Of a stretch of 64,000 nucleotides of DNA, positions 51,233-60,117 are shown piece after piece (position 1 is the stretch's first letter; each line of letters starts with the position of its first letter). The stretch is taken from NCBI RefSeq assembly GCF_013870525.1, contig NZ_JACBXD010000007.1:87401-151400 (forward strand), in the 5' to 3' direction. The stretch comes from Amycolatopsis pittospori (GTDB lineage: Bacteria; Actinomycetota; Actinomycetes; Mycobacteriales; Pseudonocardiaceae). A program made the translations under genes and the position numbers. The notes beneath the pieces are model-generated. The model was not told the DNA's origin. It did no database searches and saw nothing but the letters and a program-made list of their open reading frames with translations.

Positions 51233-51679
51233 TTGAGCGTCAACGCCGCGCACGCGATGTTCGCCGACGATCTGGCGTCGAACGCGCTGGGCATCGAGCT
51301 GGTCGAGGCCGCCGACGGGCGCGCCGTCGCCACCATGAAGATCACCGAGACGATGGTGAACGGCCACGACATCGCGCACGGCGGGTACGTCTTCCTGCTC
51401 GCCGACACGGCGTTCGCCTGCGCCTGCAACTCTGTCCACGCGTCCTCGGCGGGAGAAAGTACCTCGCGACGGCACGGCCCCGTCACCGTCGCGTCCGGCG
51501 CGGAGATCTCCTTCGTCGCCGCCGGCAAGCTCGGCGACCAGCTCATCGCCACCGCCACCGAGCGGACCCGTTACGGCCGCAACGGCATCTACGACGTCAC
51601 CGTGCACCGGGAGACCCCCGAGGGGCCGGAGGTCGTCGCCGAATTCCGCGGCCGCAGCCGCACCATCGAGAAGGCGTGA
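51233..51679 (+). CDS. paaI: Hydroxyphenylacetyl-CoA thioesterase PaaI
   Basis: A 148-residue hotdog-fold thioesterase that releases CoA from dead-end ring-hydroxylated phenylacetyl-CoA products. TMVNGHDIAHGGYVFLLADT is the catalytic signature and AEISFVAAGKLGDQL follows. The start is taken as TTG 51233 (LSVNAAHAMFADD) with AGGGG upstream; ATG 51256 is the alternative. The start lies 17 bp past operator 2. It overlaps paaK by 4 bp. Confidence 0.92.
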   Translation: MSVNAAHAMFADDLASNALGIELVEAADGRAVATMKITETMVNGHDIAHGGYVFLLADTAFACACNSVHASSAGESTSRRHGPVTVASGAEISFVAAGKLGDQLIATATERTRYGRNGIYDVTVHRETPEGPEVVAEFRGRSRTIEKA

Positions 51680-52965
51680 CGATGACTTTCAGCGATGACG
51701 CCGAAAACCTGACCATCGACGAACTCAAGGCGCTGCAGCTCACGCGCCTGCGGTGGACACTGCGGCACGCCTACGACAACGTGCCGTTCTACACCAGGAA
51801 ATTCGACGAGGCCGGCGTCCACCCGGACGACTGCAAGGCACTGGAAGACCTGGCGAAATTCCCCTTCACCACCAAACAGGATCTGCGCGACAACTACCCC
51901 TTCGGCATGTTCGCCGTACCGGAGTCGCAGGTGAGCCGGATCCACGCGTCCAGTGGCACCACCGGGAAACCGACCGTCGTCGGCTACACCGCCGACGACA
52001 TCGACACCTGGGCGACGGTGATGGCGCGGTCGATCCGCGCGGCGGGCGGACGGCCGGGCGACAAGGTCCATGTGGCCTACGGATACGGGTTGTTCACCGG
52101 CGGACTCGGCGCGCACTACGGCGCCGAAAAACTGGGCTGCACGGTGATCCCGGCGTCCGGCGGCATGACCGCGCGCCAGGTGCAGATCATCACCGACTTC
52201 AAACCCGAGATCATCATGGTCACCCCGTCGTACATGCTCACGCTGCTCGACGAATTCGAACGCCAGGGCATCGACCCGCAGGCGAGTTCGCTCAAGGTCG
52301 GCATCTTCGGCGCGGAGCCGTGGACCGAGCAGATGCGCACGGAGATCGAGGAACGCGTCGGCATCGACGCCGTCGACATCTACGGGCTGTCCGAGGTGAT
52401 GGGCCCCGGCGTCGCGCAGGAATGCGTGGAGACCAAGGACGGGCTGCACATCTGGGAGGACCACTTCTACCCCGAGGTGATCGACCCGTTCACCGAGAAG
52501 CCCATCGACGACACCGGCGAACTGCTGTTCACCTCGCTCACCAAACAGGCGCTGCCGATCATCCGGTACCGCACCCGCGACCTCACCCGGCTCCTGCCGG
52601 GCACCGCGCGGCCGGCGTACCGGCGGATGGAGAAGGTGACCGGGCGCAGCGATGACATGATCATCCTGCGTGGCGTCAACGTCTTCCCCACGCAGATCGA
52701 GGAAGTCGTGCTGGTGACCCCCGCACTCGCTCCGCATTTCCAGCTGATCCGGTCCACCAAGGGCCGGCTGGACCAGCTGACGGTCCGCGTCGAGGCCCGT
52801 CCGGACGCGACCGCCGAACAGCGCGAACAGGCCGCCGCCCGGCTGATCGCCGGGGTCAAGGACGGGGTCGGCGTGAGCGTCGGCGTCGAGGTCGTCGACC
52901 CGGACACGCTGGAGCGGTCGCTGGGCAAGATGCGCCGCGTACTCGACGAGCGGGACCGCGGGTGA
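51676..52965 (+). CDS. paaK: Phenylacetate--CoA ligase PaaK
   Basis: A 429-residue AMP-forming ligase that activates phenylacetate to its CoA ester, the substrate of PaaABCE. Motif SSGTTGKPTVVGYT binds ATP, IYGLSEVMGPGVAQEC and LIIRYRTRD-type PIIRYRTRDLTRL follow, and ILRGVNVFPTQIEE marks the C-terminal domain. The GTG start overlaps paaI by 4 bp and the stop overlaps paaR by 4 bp. Confidence 0.95.
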   Translation: MTMTFSDDAENLTIDELKALQLTRLRWTLRHAYDNVPFYTRKFDEAGVHPDDCKALEDLAKFPFTTKQDLRDNYPFGMFAVPESQVSRIHASSGTTGKPTVVGYTADDIDTWATVMARSIRAAGGRPGDKVHVAYGYGLFTGGLGAHYGAEKLGCTVIPASGGMTARQVQIITDFKPEIIMVTPSYMLTLLDEFERQGIDPQASSLKVGIFGAEPWTEQMRTEIEERVGIDAVDIYGLSEVMGPGVAQECVETKDGLHIWEDHFYPEVIDPFTEKPIDDTGELLFTSLTKQALPIIRYRTRDLTRLLPGTARPAYRRMEKVTGRSDDMIILRGVNVFPTQIEEVVLVTPALAPHFQLIRSTKGRLDQLTVRVEARPDATAEQREQAAARLIAGVKDGVGVSVGVEVVDPDTLERSLGKMRRVLDERDRG

Positions 52966-53555
52966 CCACCCCCGCCCGCCGAGGGCGCCCCGGTTACGAC
53001 CTCGAGTCGCTGCTGCAGGTCGCCGTCAAGCTGTTCAACGAACGCGGCTACGACGGCACGAGCATGGAGGACCTCTCCCGCAAACTCGGCATCACGAAGT
53101 CCGCGATCTACCACCACGTGCCGAGCAAGGAGGAACTGCTGCGGCTGTCGGTCGACCGCGCGCTGAACGGCCTGTTCGCCGTCGCCGCCGAGACCGAGTC
53201 CTTCGAGGGCAAGGCGATCGAGAAGCTGGAGCATCTGGTGCGGGGCAGTGTCCTCGTCCTGATCGACCAGTTGCCGTTCGTGACGCTGCTGCTGCGCGTG
53301 CGGGGCAACACCAAGGTCGAGCGGGCGGCGCTGGCACGGCGGCGCGAATTCGACCGGCTGGTGACGGATCTGGTGAAACAGGCCGAAACCGAGGGCGACG
53401 TGCGGCCCGACATCGATCCCGCGGTCACCGCGCGGCTGCTGTACGGCATGGTCAACTCGCTCATCGAGTGGTATCGGCCGCGGCGGGGTTCGGCGGGCAC
53501 GGAACTGGCCGACGCGGTCTGCAAGATCGCCTTCGACGGTTTGCGGACGCAGTAA
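52962..53555 (+). CDS. paaR: TetR-family repressor of the paa locus
   Basis: A 197-residue TetR regulator with an N-terminal HTH (FNERGYDGTSMEDLSRKLGI, then KSAIYHHVPSKEELL) and a helical ligand domain. Its position as the last gene of paaI-paaK-paaR, with operators in the divergent promoter, makes it the likely PaaR, a repressor released by phenylacetyl-CoA. The GTG start overlaps the paaK stop by 4 bp. Autoregulation through operator 2 is expected. Confidence 0.85.
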   Translation: MTTPARRGRPGYDLESLLQVAVKLFNERGYDGTSMEDLSRKLGITKSAIYHHVPSKEELLRLSVDRALNGLFAVAAETESFEGKAIEKLEHLVRGSVLVLIDQLPFVTLLLRVRGNTKVERAALARRREFDRLVTDLVKQAETEGDVRPDIDPAVTARLLYGMVNSLIEWYRPRRGSAGTELADAVCKIAFDGLRTQ

Positions 53556-53559
53556 CGGG

Positions 53560-53838
53560 CTACTCCCCCGCGGCCTTCGGCGGACGTCGCGCCTGCCAGA
53601 TCAGCGCGTCCCGCAACTGCTGGATGAGCTGTTCGTCGTCGGCCTCCGACGGGTCGACGCCGAGCGGGATCCACCGCTCCCCGACCTTGGTGCCGTTCTC
53701 GAAACTGGTGATCACTATCCCCGCGTACGAGACGCATTCGTCGTCGACGTCACTCTCGATGCGGACGTCACGGTGCTGCAGCCGCACACTGACCCAGCGG
53801 CCGGCACGCCGGACCGGTTCGCGCTCAGCAGTGGCCAT
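53560..53838 (-). CDS. Hypothetical small protein
   Basis: A 92-residue soluble protein of unknown function, predicted cytoplasmic. It starts MATAEREPVRRAGRWVSVRL and ends ALIWQARRPPKAAGE. There is no recognisable domain, signal peptide or Cys. It is convergent with paaR (4-bp gap). The composition and codon use are like its neighbours, so a real gene is likely. Confidence 0.65.
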   Translation of the reverse strand: MATAEREPVRRAGRWVSVRLQHRDVRIESDVDDECVSYAGIVITSFENGTKVGERWIPLGVDPSEADDEQLIQQLRDALIWQARRPPKAAGE

Positions 53839-53962
53839 TCGTCCCTACCCATGCCGCCGGTCCCCCCGCCCCCAACGTCGCCCGAGGGGGCTCCGGGGTT
53901 ACCGGCGGGTTGTTCCGGTTCAGTAACGGCAAACGGTCACCTGAAACGGTTACGCTCGGCCC

Positions 53963-54628
53963 ATGAGCACCGATCCGGAGATCCGGCGGCGTCGCCTCGA
54001 ACCGGCCGCGCGGCGGGCCGAGATCCTGGCCGCGGCACGGCGTCTGTTCGGCGCGGGCACCTACGCCTCGGTATCGACCTCGGACATCGCGAAGGCCGCC
54101 GGTGTGGCGAGGCCGTTGATCAACCACTACTTCGGCGGGAAACGCGAGCTGTATCTGGAAGTCGTCCGGCAGATGATGATCGTCCCGGCGCCGGTCATCG
54201 AGAACCTGCCCGACACCACCGCGGAGGACCGGCTCGCGATCAGCGTCCGGCATTGGATCGAGGTCGTCGAGCGCAACGAGCAGGCCTGGCTGACCGCGAT
54301 CGGCCACGAGGCGGTGGGGCACGACCCGGACATCGAGCGGATCATGCTGGAGGCGGACGAGATCGCCGCCGACAGGGTGCTCGCGGCCGCGCTGATGAGC
54401 GACGTCACCGAGGGTCGCGAGGAACTCCGCGCGATGATCCGGTCGTATGGCGGGATGCTGCGCGCCGCGTCACGCGAATGGCTGATCCGCGGCACGCTCG
54501 GCCGCGAGGAGCTGCGGGTCTTCCTCACCGATTCGATCCTGCACCTGCTGCGGGTCACCTACCCGGCCGTGCTCGCGACGCGTTCCGACGGGCGTAGGCC
54601 GCCGGCGTCATCCCCTTCCAACGTTTGA
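53963..54628 (+). CDS. TetR-family transcriptional regulator
   Basis: A 221-residue TetR protein. The HTH (FGAGTYASVSTSDIAKAAGV, then RPLINHYFGGKRELYLEV) is standard, and the C-terminal ligand domain is specific to no known group. ATG 53963 starts the frame. Its 3' end overlaps the convergent AraC gene by 74 bp, so the last ~24 residues (ATRSDGRRPPASSPSNV) may be a readthrough tail rather than a conserved end. The target is unknown. Confidence 0.85.
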   Translation: MSTDPEIRRRRLEPAARRAEILAAARRLFGAGTYASVSTSDIAKAAGVARPLINHYFGGKRELYLEVVRQMMIVPAPVIENLPDTTAEDRLAISVRHWIEVVERNEQAWLTAIGHEAVGHDPDIERIMLEADEIAADRVLAAALMSDVTEGREELRAMIRSYGGMLRAASREWLIRGTLGREELRVFLTDSILHLLRVTYPAVLATRSDGRRPPASSPSNV

Positions 54629-55583
54629 AGGCGTAGATGAAACTCGACGCCTCGGCGTAGCCCAGCCGCAGCGCGACGTCCTCGACGCTGAGCGCTCCGG
54701 TGTCGAGCATCTCCTCCGCCAGCGCCTGACGGACCTCGTCCAGCAGCGCGCGGTACCCGGTCCCGGCCTCGGAAAGACGCCGTCGCAGCGTGCGCGGGCT
54801 GAGCGCGAGCCGCCGCGCGACCTCGTCCATCCCGGCGTCGACCCCGCCGAGCCGCACCAGCCGTTCCCGGACCTGCTGGGCGATCCCGGACCGTTCGCGT
54901 TTGCGGGAAACCAGCAGATCGCATTGCGCCGCGCAGACCGCGACCGTCTGGTCGTTGGCCTGCGGCAGCGGCTGTTCCAGGAACAGCGGGTCCAGGGTGG
55001 CGGTGTGCGCGGGTGCGGAAAACGACGGCGCCAAACCGAACGTCCGGACGTATTCATCCACAGTGGACGGACGGTCGTGCCGGAACGCCAAGGAGTTCAG
55101 GGAGATGTCCGGCAGGATGTCGCGCATGACCGTGTGGATGGCACCGAGGTCCCGCAGCACCAGGAAGCGCGCGACGTCGTCGGGCACGCGGCTGTCGTCC
55201 ATGGTGAGCGCGAGCCGCCCGGCCTCGACGGTCACGTGCGGGATGCAGAAGGTGAAACTCAGGTCCAGGTATCGCAGCGCGAAACGCATCGCGTCGCCGA
55301 GGGTCGGGCTGCTGATGCACGCGAAGCCGAAGATGCCGAACGCGCTGACGCGGTAGCGCCTGCTCAGCCGGAGCGCGACGTCGTCCCCGCCACCGAGGCC
55401 GCGGATCAGCTCGCGGATCACCGCGAGTTCCTCGCGCGCTTCGACCTGACCGTCCACGGGGGCGTTCTTGTAGGGCTCCAGGTTCTCGACACCGTGCTCG
55501 GCGGCGAAGCGGGCCATGAGCACGATGCTCGCCGTGCCGCGTGGGTAGTCCCAGTCGCGGATCACCGGCGGCGGTAGTTCCAT
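54555..55583 (-). CDS. AraC-family transcriptional regulator
   Basis: A ~342-residue regulator with an N-terminal ligand-binding domain of the 'arabinose-binding' AraC group and a C-terminal double HTH (MDEVARRLALSPRTLRRRLS, then LSVEDVALRLGYAEASSFIY and FKRWKGMTPAAYARR). I prefer ATG 55583 (MELPPPVIRDWDYPRG); ATG 55619 adds 12 residues. Such regulators commonly control oxidation or lipid/sterol use. It is adjacent to a monooxygenase/oxidoreductase pair 1.3 kb away, but the AlkZ-like gene lies between. Confidence 0.86.
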   Translation of the reverse strand: MELPPPVIRDWDYPRGTASIVLMARFAAEHGVENLEPYKNAPVDGQVEAREELAVIRELIRGLGGGDDVALRLSRRYRVSAFGIFGFACISSPTLGDAMRFALRYLDLSFTFCIPHVTVEAGRLALTMDDSRVPDDVARFLVLRDLGAIHTVMRDILPDISLNSLAFRHDRPSTVDEYVRTFGLAPSFSAPAHTATLDPLFLEQPLPQANDQTVAVCAAQCDLLVSRKRERSGIAQQVRERLVRLGGVDAGMDEVARRLALSPRTLRRRLSEAGTGYRALLDEVRQALAEEMLDTGALSVEDVALRLGYAEASSFIYAFKRWKGMTPAAYARRNASRARPGR

Positions 55584-55660
55584 GGCCGGGATTATGGATC
55601 CCGGCCGGACTTCCCGCATTGAGGACCGTAACTGTCCTCGACTCCGATTAGGCTGACCGC

Positions 55661-56764
55661 ATGTCCGACACGTTGAGCAGGCGCGCGCTGAACCGCGCCA
55701 TGCTGGACCGGCAGCTGCTGCTCCGGCGTTCGAAGATGACCGCGCTCGAAGCGGTCGAGCACCTCGCCGGGCTGCAGGCGCAGGCGCCGAACCCGCCGTA
55801 CTTCGCGCTGTGGACGCGGCTGCACGGTTTCCGCCAGGACGATCTGGCGAAGCTGCTGCTGGACAAGAGCGTCGTCCGGATCGCGCTGATGCGCGGCACG
55901 GTGCATCTGGTGACGCCGTCCGACGCGCTGGGCTGGCGGCCCATCGTGCAGCCCCTCTACGACCGCTCGATGACCGGCAACACCCAGTTCGGCCCTGACA
56001 TCAAGGACCTCGACCACCAGGAGATCGCCCGTACCGCCCGCAAACTGCTCGGCGAACGGCCGCTTTCGTCGGCCGAACTCGGCGCGGAACTCGCGAAGCA
56101 CTGGGAGGGCACGAGTCCGTCGGCTCTCGTGCACGTCGCGCGGGCCCTGTTGCCGCTGGTGCAGATCCCGCCGCGCGGCGTCTGGGGCAAGTCCGGGCAG
56201 CCGACCTATCTGACCGCCGAGGACTGGCTCGGCGCCGAACCGGACCCGGCGCCGTCACCGGAGCGGATGTTCCGGCGCTATCTGGCCGCGTTCGGGCCCG
56301 CCACGGTCCAGGACGCGCAGGCGTGGGCGGGGATCACGAAGCTCGGCGACGTCGCCGAGCGCCTGCGACCGGAACTGCGGACCTTCCGCGACGAGAACGG
56401 GCGCGAACTGTTCGACCTGCCCGACGCGCCGCGCCCCGACCCGGACACCCCCGCCCCGCCGCGGCTGCTGGGGCCGTTCGACCAGACCATCCTCTCCTAC
56501 GCCGATCGAACCCGGGTGATCAGCGACGAGTACCGCAAGGTCGTCATCACCCAGAACGGACTGGTCAAAGGCACCGTCCTGGTCGACGGGTCCGTCAAGG
56601 GCTGGTGGGAGATCAAGGCGGCGAAGAAGGCCGCTTCGGTCGTCGTCACGCCGTTCGAGCGCATCCCGAAGCGCGACCTGGACGCCCTCGAAAGCTCCGC
56701 TCACCGCCTCCTGAGCTGGGCCCACCCGAAGGCAGAAACCCATTCGGTGCAATTAGTCCTCTGA
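55661..56764 (+). CDS. Winged-helix protein of the AlkZ-like glycosylase family (HTH_42)
   Basis: A 367-residue protein of the DUF1006/HTH_42 family, which includes AlkZ, the azinomycin crosslink glycosylase. The QxQ motif lies in the N-terminal part, LAGLQAQAPNPPYFALWTR (QAQ), in the position of the catalytic glutamines of AlkZ. DQTILSYADRTRVISDEYRK and a C-terminal SVVVTPFERIPKRDLDALES follow. Related proteins (AlkX) excise crosslinked or alkylated bases with broad specificity. No natural-product cluster is nearby, so it may be a general DNA repair form. ATG 55661 is 41 bp from the AraC frame end. Confidence 0.82.
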   Translation: MSDTLSRRALNRAMLDRQLLLRRSKMTALEAVEHLAGLQAQAPNPPYFALWTRLHGFRQDDLAKLLLDKSVVRIALMRGTVHLVTPSDALGWRPIVQPLYDRSMTGNTQFGPDIKDLDHQEIARTARKLLGERPLSSAELGAELAKHWEGTSPSALVHVARALLPLVQIPPRGVWGKSGQPTYLTAEDWLGAEPDPAPSPERMFRRYLAAFGPATVQDAQAWAGITKLGDVAERLRPELRTFRDENGRELFDLPDAPRPDPDTPAPPRLLGPFDQTILSYADRTRVISDEYRKVVITQNGLVKGTVLVDGSVKGWWEIKAAKKAASVVVTPFERIPKRDLDALESSAHRLLSWAHPKAETHSVQLVL

Positions 56765-56769
56765 ATGCG
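56752..56769. repeat. Half element of palindromic repeat family A
   Basis: ATTAGTCCTCTGAATGCG at the end of the AlkZ-like gene equals one arm of the palindromes at 45317 and 59980, with the stop TGA inside the CTCTGA portion. The complementary arm is missing, which suggests a decayed or half-copied repeat. Confidence 0.65.
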
Positions 56770-56841
56770 TGGCCGAAAATCTCGATTGAGTGGCCGGTCG
56801 TGTCTTCCGGCTGGGCTGACCGCTGGGTAACTTCGATCGGC

Positions 56842-58311
56842 ATGAGCACTGGGTCAGCGAGGACGTCGGTCGTGATCGTCGGCACCGGCTTCGGCGGGGT
56901 CGGTACGGCGATCGAGCTCAAACGCGCCGGCTTCGACGACTTCACCATCCTGGAGAGCGCCTCCGAACCGGGCGGCGTCTGGCGGGAGAACACCTACCCC
57001 GGCGCGGGGTGCGACATCCCGTCGCCGCTGTACTCGTTCTCCTACGAGCCCAATCCCGACTGGCCGAAGCGGTTCTCGCTGCAGCCCGACATCCACGAGT
57101 ACCTCAAACGCGTGGTGCGCCGGTACGGGCTCGAACCGCACATCCGGTTCGGCACCCGGGTCACCGGCGCGGCGTTCGACGAGGAGCGCGGGCTCTGGCG
57201 GGTGGAGACCGCGGGCGGCGAGACGTACGAAGCGAACGTTTTCGTGCCGGCCGTCGGACAGCTCTCGCGGCCGGTGTGGCCGGACATCCCGGGCCAGGAC
57301 TCCTTCGAGGGCCCCAGTTTCCACTCCGCCCGGTGGGAACACGACGTCGACCTGCGCGGCAAGAAGGTCGCCGTGATCGGCACCGGCGCGAGCGCGATCC
57401 AGTTCGTGCCCGAACTCCAGCGTCAGGCGGGCGAACTGACGGTGTTCCAGCGCACCGCGCCCTACATCATGGCGAAGAAGGACACCCGCTACCGGCGCTG
57501 GCAGCAGCGGCTGTTCCGGCACCTGCCGGCCACGCAACTGCTCGGCAGGCTCCGGATCTTCCTCCTCGCCGAGTACGCGACCTACGCGATGACGAAACAT
57601 CCAGCGCTGGCGAAGGTCTTCGAGCTGCGCACGGCCCAGTTGCGCCGCCGTCACATCAAGGACCGGGCACTGCGCGAGAAGCTCACCCCGGACTACCCGC
57701 TGGGCTGCAAGCGGATCCTGTTCACCAACGACTACCTGCCCGCGCTGGCGCAGCACAACGTCGCCGTCGAGACCCGCCGCATCAGCGAGATCACGCCGAC
57801 CGGGGTGCTCACCGAGGACGGCGTCGAACACGAGGCCGACGTCCTGATCTACGGCACCGGATTCGCGGCGACGGACTTCCTCGGCGAGCTCAAGGTCCAG
57901 GGCCTCGGCGGCCGGTCGCTGTCCGAAGCGTGGTCCGGCGGCGCGCGGGCGTTCCTCGGGATGACCGTGCCGGGTTTCCCGAACCTGTTCTGCGTCTACG
58001 GGCCCAACACCAACCTCGGCGCGGGCTCCATCATCTACATGATCGAACGCCAGGCCCGCTACATCCGGCAGGCCGTCGAACACCTCAGCCGTCCCGAAGT
58101 GTCCTATATGGACGTCCTTCCCGAGGTGGAAGAGCGCTACGACAAGGAAGTCCAGGAGCGGCTCGGGAACAGCGTCTGGTCGACCTGTGCGAGCTGGTAC
58201 CGCCAGGACGACGGCCGCGTGACCACCAACTGGCCCGGCCTGGTGACCGAATACGACCGCCGCACGAAGGCACTCGACCTCGGCGACTACCGGACGGCGG
58301 GACCGCGATGA
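56842..58311 (+). CDS. Baeyer-Villiger flavin monooxygenase
   Basis: A 489-residue FAD/NADPH monooxygenase that inserts an oxygen into ketones or cyclic ketones. FAD motif GTGFGG (14-19), the BVMO fingerprint FEGPSFHSARW (155-165, FxGxxxHxxxW) and the NADPH motif GTGASA (180-185) are all present. ATG 56842 gives the typical start MSTGSARTSVVIVGTGFGG. The 3' end overlaps the GMC oxidoreductase gene by 4 bp, suggesting they act on successive steps, perhaps on a sterol or cyclic alcohol. The substrate is not predictable. Confidence 0.92.
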   Translation: MSTGSARTSVVIVGTGFGGVGTAIELKRAGFDDFTILESASEPGGVWRENTYPGAGCDIPSPLYSFSYEPNPDWPKRFSLQPDIHEYLKRVVRRYGLEPHIRFGTRVTGAAFDEERGLWRVETAGGETYEANVFVPAVGQLSRPVWPDIPGQDSFEGPSFHSARWEHDVDLRGKKVAVIGTGASAIQFVPELQRQAGELTVFQRTAPYIMAKKDTRYRRWQQRLFRHLPATQLLGRLRIFLLAEYATYAMTKHPALAKVFELRTAQLRRRHIKDRALREKLTPDYPLGCKRILFTNDYLPALAQHNVAVETRRISEITPTGVLTEDGVEHEADVLIYGTGFAATDFLGELKVQGLGGRSLSEAWSGGARAFLGMTVPGFPNLFCVYGPNTNLGAGSIIYMIERQARYIRQAVEHLSRPEVSYMDVLPEVEERYDKEVQERLGNSVWSTCASWYRQDDGRVTTNWPGLVTEYDRRTKALDLGDYRTAGPR

Positions 58312-59975
58312 ACTACGACGTGCTGGTGATCGGCTCCGGATTCGGCGGCAGTGTGACCGCGTTGCGGCTGACCGAGAAGGGCTACCGCGTCGGCGTGCTG
58401 GAAACCGGGCGCCGGTTCGCCGACGACGAGTTCGCGAAGACGTCGTGGCGGCTGCGGAAGTACCTGTGGGCCCCGAAACTGGGCTGCTACGGCATCCAGC
58501 GCTTGACCCTGCTGAAGAACACCTTCGTGCTCAGCGGAGCGGGTGTCGGCGGTGGCTCGCTGGTCTACGCGAACACGCTCTACGAACCCCCGGACACCTT
58601 CTACGACGACCCGCAGTGGGCGCACATCACCGACTGGAAGTCCGAACTCGCCCCGCATTACGACCAGGCGAAGCGGATGCTGGGCGTGACGGAGAACCCG
58701 CTGGTCACGCCGGCCGACCGCGTGCTGCGCGAGGTCGCGGACGACATGGGCATCGCGGACACCTACCGGCCGACGCAGGTCGGCGTCTACTTCGGCAAGC
58801 GCGATGTCGACCCGTTCTTCGGCGGCGAAGGACCGCGGCGGACGCCGTGCACGCACTGCGGCGAATGCATGACCGGCTGCCGGGTCGGCGCGAAGAACAC
58901 GACCGTCAAGAACTACCTGTACCTGGCGGAAAAAGCGGGCACCGAGGTCCATCCGCTGACCACCGCGGTGTCAGTACGGCCGATCGACGGCGGTTACGCG
59001 GTCGATACCGTCCGAACAGGACGGTGGGTGCGCAGGCGCAAGCGGACGTTCACCGCCGAGCAGGTCGTGTTCGCCGCCGCTTCCCTGGGCACGCAACGGC
59101 TTCTGCATTCGCTGAAGGACTCGGGAACCTTGCCGGAGCTGTCGCCACGCCTGGGTCTGCTCGCCCGGACGAACTCCGAGGCCGTCCTCGCCGCCCGTTC
59201 CCTGCGCGAGGACACCGACTTCACCCGCGGCGTCGCGATCACGTCGTCGATCCACCCGGACGCGGTCACCCACGTCGAACCGGTGCGCTACGGCAAGGGC
59301 AGCAACTTCATGGGCCTGCTGACGACGGTGCTCGTCGACGGCGAACCGGGTCGACGCCGGTGGGTGCTGGGCCTGCGTGAACTGCGGCGCAACTGGCGGC
59401 ATCTGGTGCGGCTGCACAACCCGCGGCACTGGTCGGAGCGGATGGTCGGCCTGCTGGTGATGCAGACGCTGAACAATTCCGTGACCACGTATACGAAACG
59501 CGGGCTCTTCGGCAGGCATATGACCACGAAACAGGGCATCGGCGACCCCAACCCCGAGTGGATCCCCGCCGGGCACGAGGTCACCCGCCGGGTGGCGGAC
59601 AAGATCGGCGGACTCGCCCAGGGCGCCTGGACGGATCTGGCGAACATCCCGATCACCGGCCATTTCATCGGTGGCTGCGCGATCGGCGACGGCCCCGAGA
59701 CCGGCGTCGTCGATCCGTACCAGCGGGTGCACAGCTACCCCGGCCTGCACATCGCCGACGGCTCGGCGATCTCCGCGAACCTCGGTGTGAACCCGTCGCT
59801 GACCATCACCGCGCAGGCCGAACGCGCGATGTCGTTGTGGCCCAACAAGGGCGAGACCGATCCGCGCCCGCCGCTCGGCTCCGCCTACCGGCGGCTCACC
59901 CCGGTCGCCCCGCTCAAGCCCGTCGTCCCTCCGGAGGCCCCCGCCGCCCTGCGCCTCCCCCTCACGCCCCTCTGA
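58308..59975 (+). CDS. GMC-type FAD oxidoreductase (cholesterol oxidase-like)
   Basis: A 555-residue GMC oxidoreductase related to ChoD-like proteins of mycobacteria. The FAD site is VIGSGFGGSVTALRL near the N-terminus, then VLSGAGVGGGSLVYANT, and the C-terminal ADGSAISANLGVNPSLTITA. A CTHCGECMTGC motif (C181, C184, C187, C191; CxxCxxCxxxC) is followed by RVGAKNTTVKNYLYLAEKAG and could bind an Fe-S cluster. ATG 58308 overlaps the BVMO stop by 4 bp. Cholesterol oxidase activity is one possibility; an alcohol dehydrogenase making the BVMO ketone is another. Confidence 0.9.
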   Translation: MNYDVLVIGSGFGGSVTALRLTEKGYRVGVLETGRRFADDEFAKTSWRLRKYLWAPKLGCYGIQRLTLLKNTFVLSGAGVGGGSLVYANTLYEPPDTFYDDPQWAHITDWKSELAPHYDQAKRMLGVTENPLVTPADRVLREVADDMGIADTYRPTQVGVYFGKRDVDPFFGGEGPRRTPCTHCGECMTGCRVGAKNTTVKNYLYLAEKAGTEVHPLTTAVSVRPIDGGYAVDTVRTGRWVRRRKRTFTAEQVVFAAASLGTQRLLHSLKDSGTLPELSPRLGLLARTNSEAVLAARSLREDTDFTRGVAITSSIHPDAVTHVEPVRYGKGSNFMGLLTTVLVDGEPGRRRWVLGLRELRRNWRHLVRLHNPRHWSERMVGLLVMQTLNNSVTTYTKRGLFGRHMTTKQGIGDPNPEWIPAGHEVTRRVADKIGGLAQGAWTDLANIPITGHFIGGCAIGDGPETGVVDPYQRVHSYPGLHIADGSAISANLGVNPSLTITAQAERAMSLWPNKGETDPRPPLGSAYRRLTPVAPLKPVVPPEAPAALRLPLTPL

Positions 59976-59979
59976 CCCC

Positions 59980-60042
59980 GCGTTTAGTCCTCTGGATGCG
60001 GTAGTTCGCCCTGCCAACTACCGCATCCAGAGGACTAAACGC
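59980..60042. repeat. Palindromic intergenic repeat, family A copy 3 (terminator-like)
   Basis: Perfect 27-bp arms (59980-60006 and 60016-60042) with core GTTTAGTCCTCTGGATGCGG and a 9-nt loop, in the gap between convergent GMC oxidoreductase and chitinase genes. This is the cleanest copy in the window and was probably conserved by selection or recent spread. Confidence 0.92.
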
Positions 60043-60117
60043 ATGAGGGGGAAGAAGTGGAAGGGGCGGGTGCCGTCGCCCGCGCGACGCCGGCACCCGC
60101 CCCGGTCTAGCGGATCA

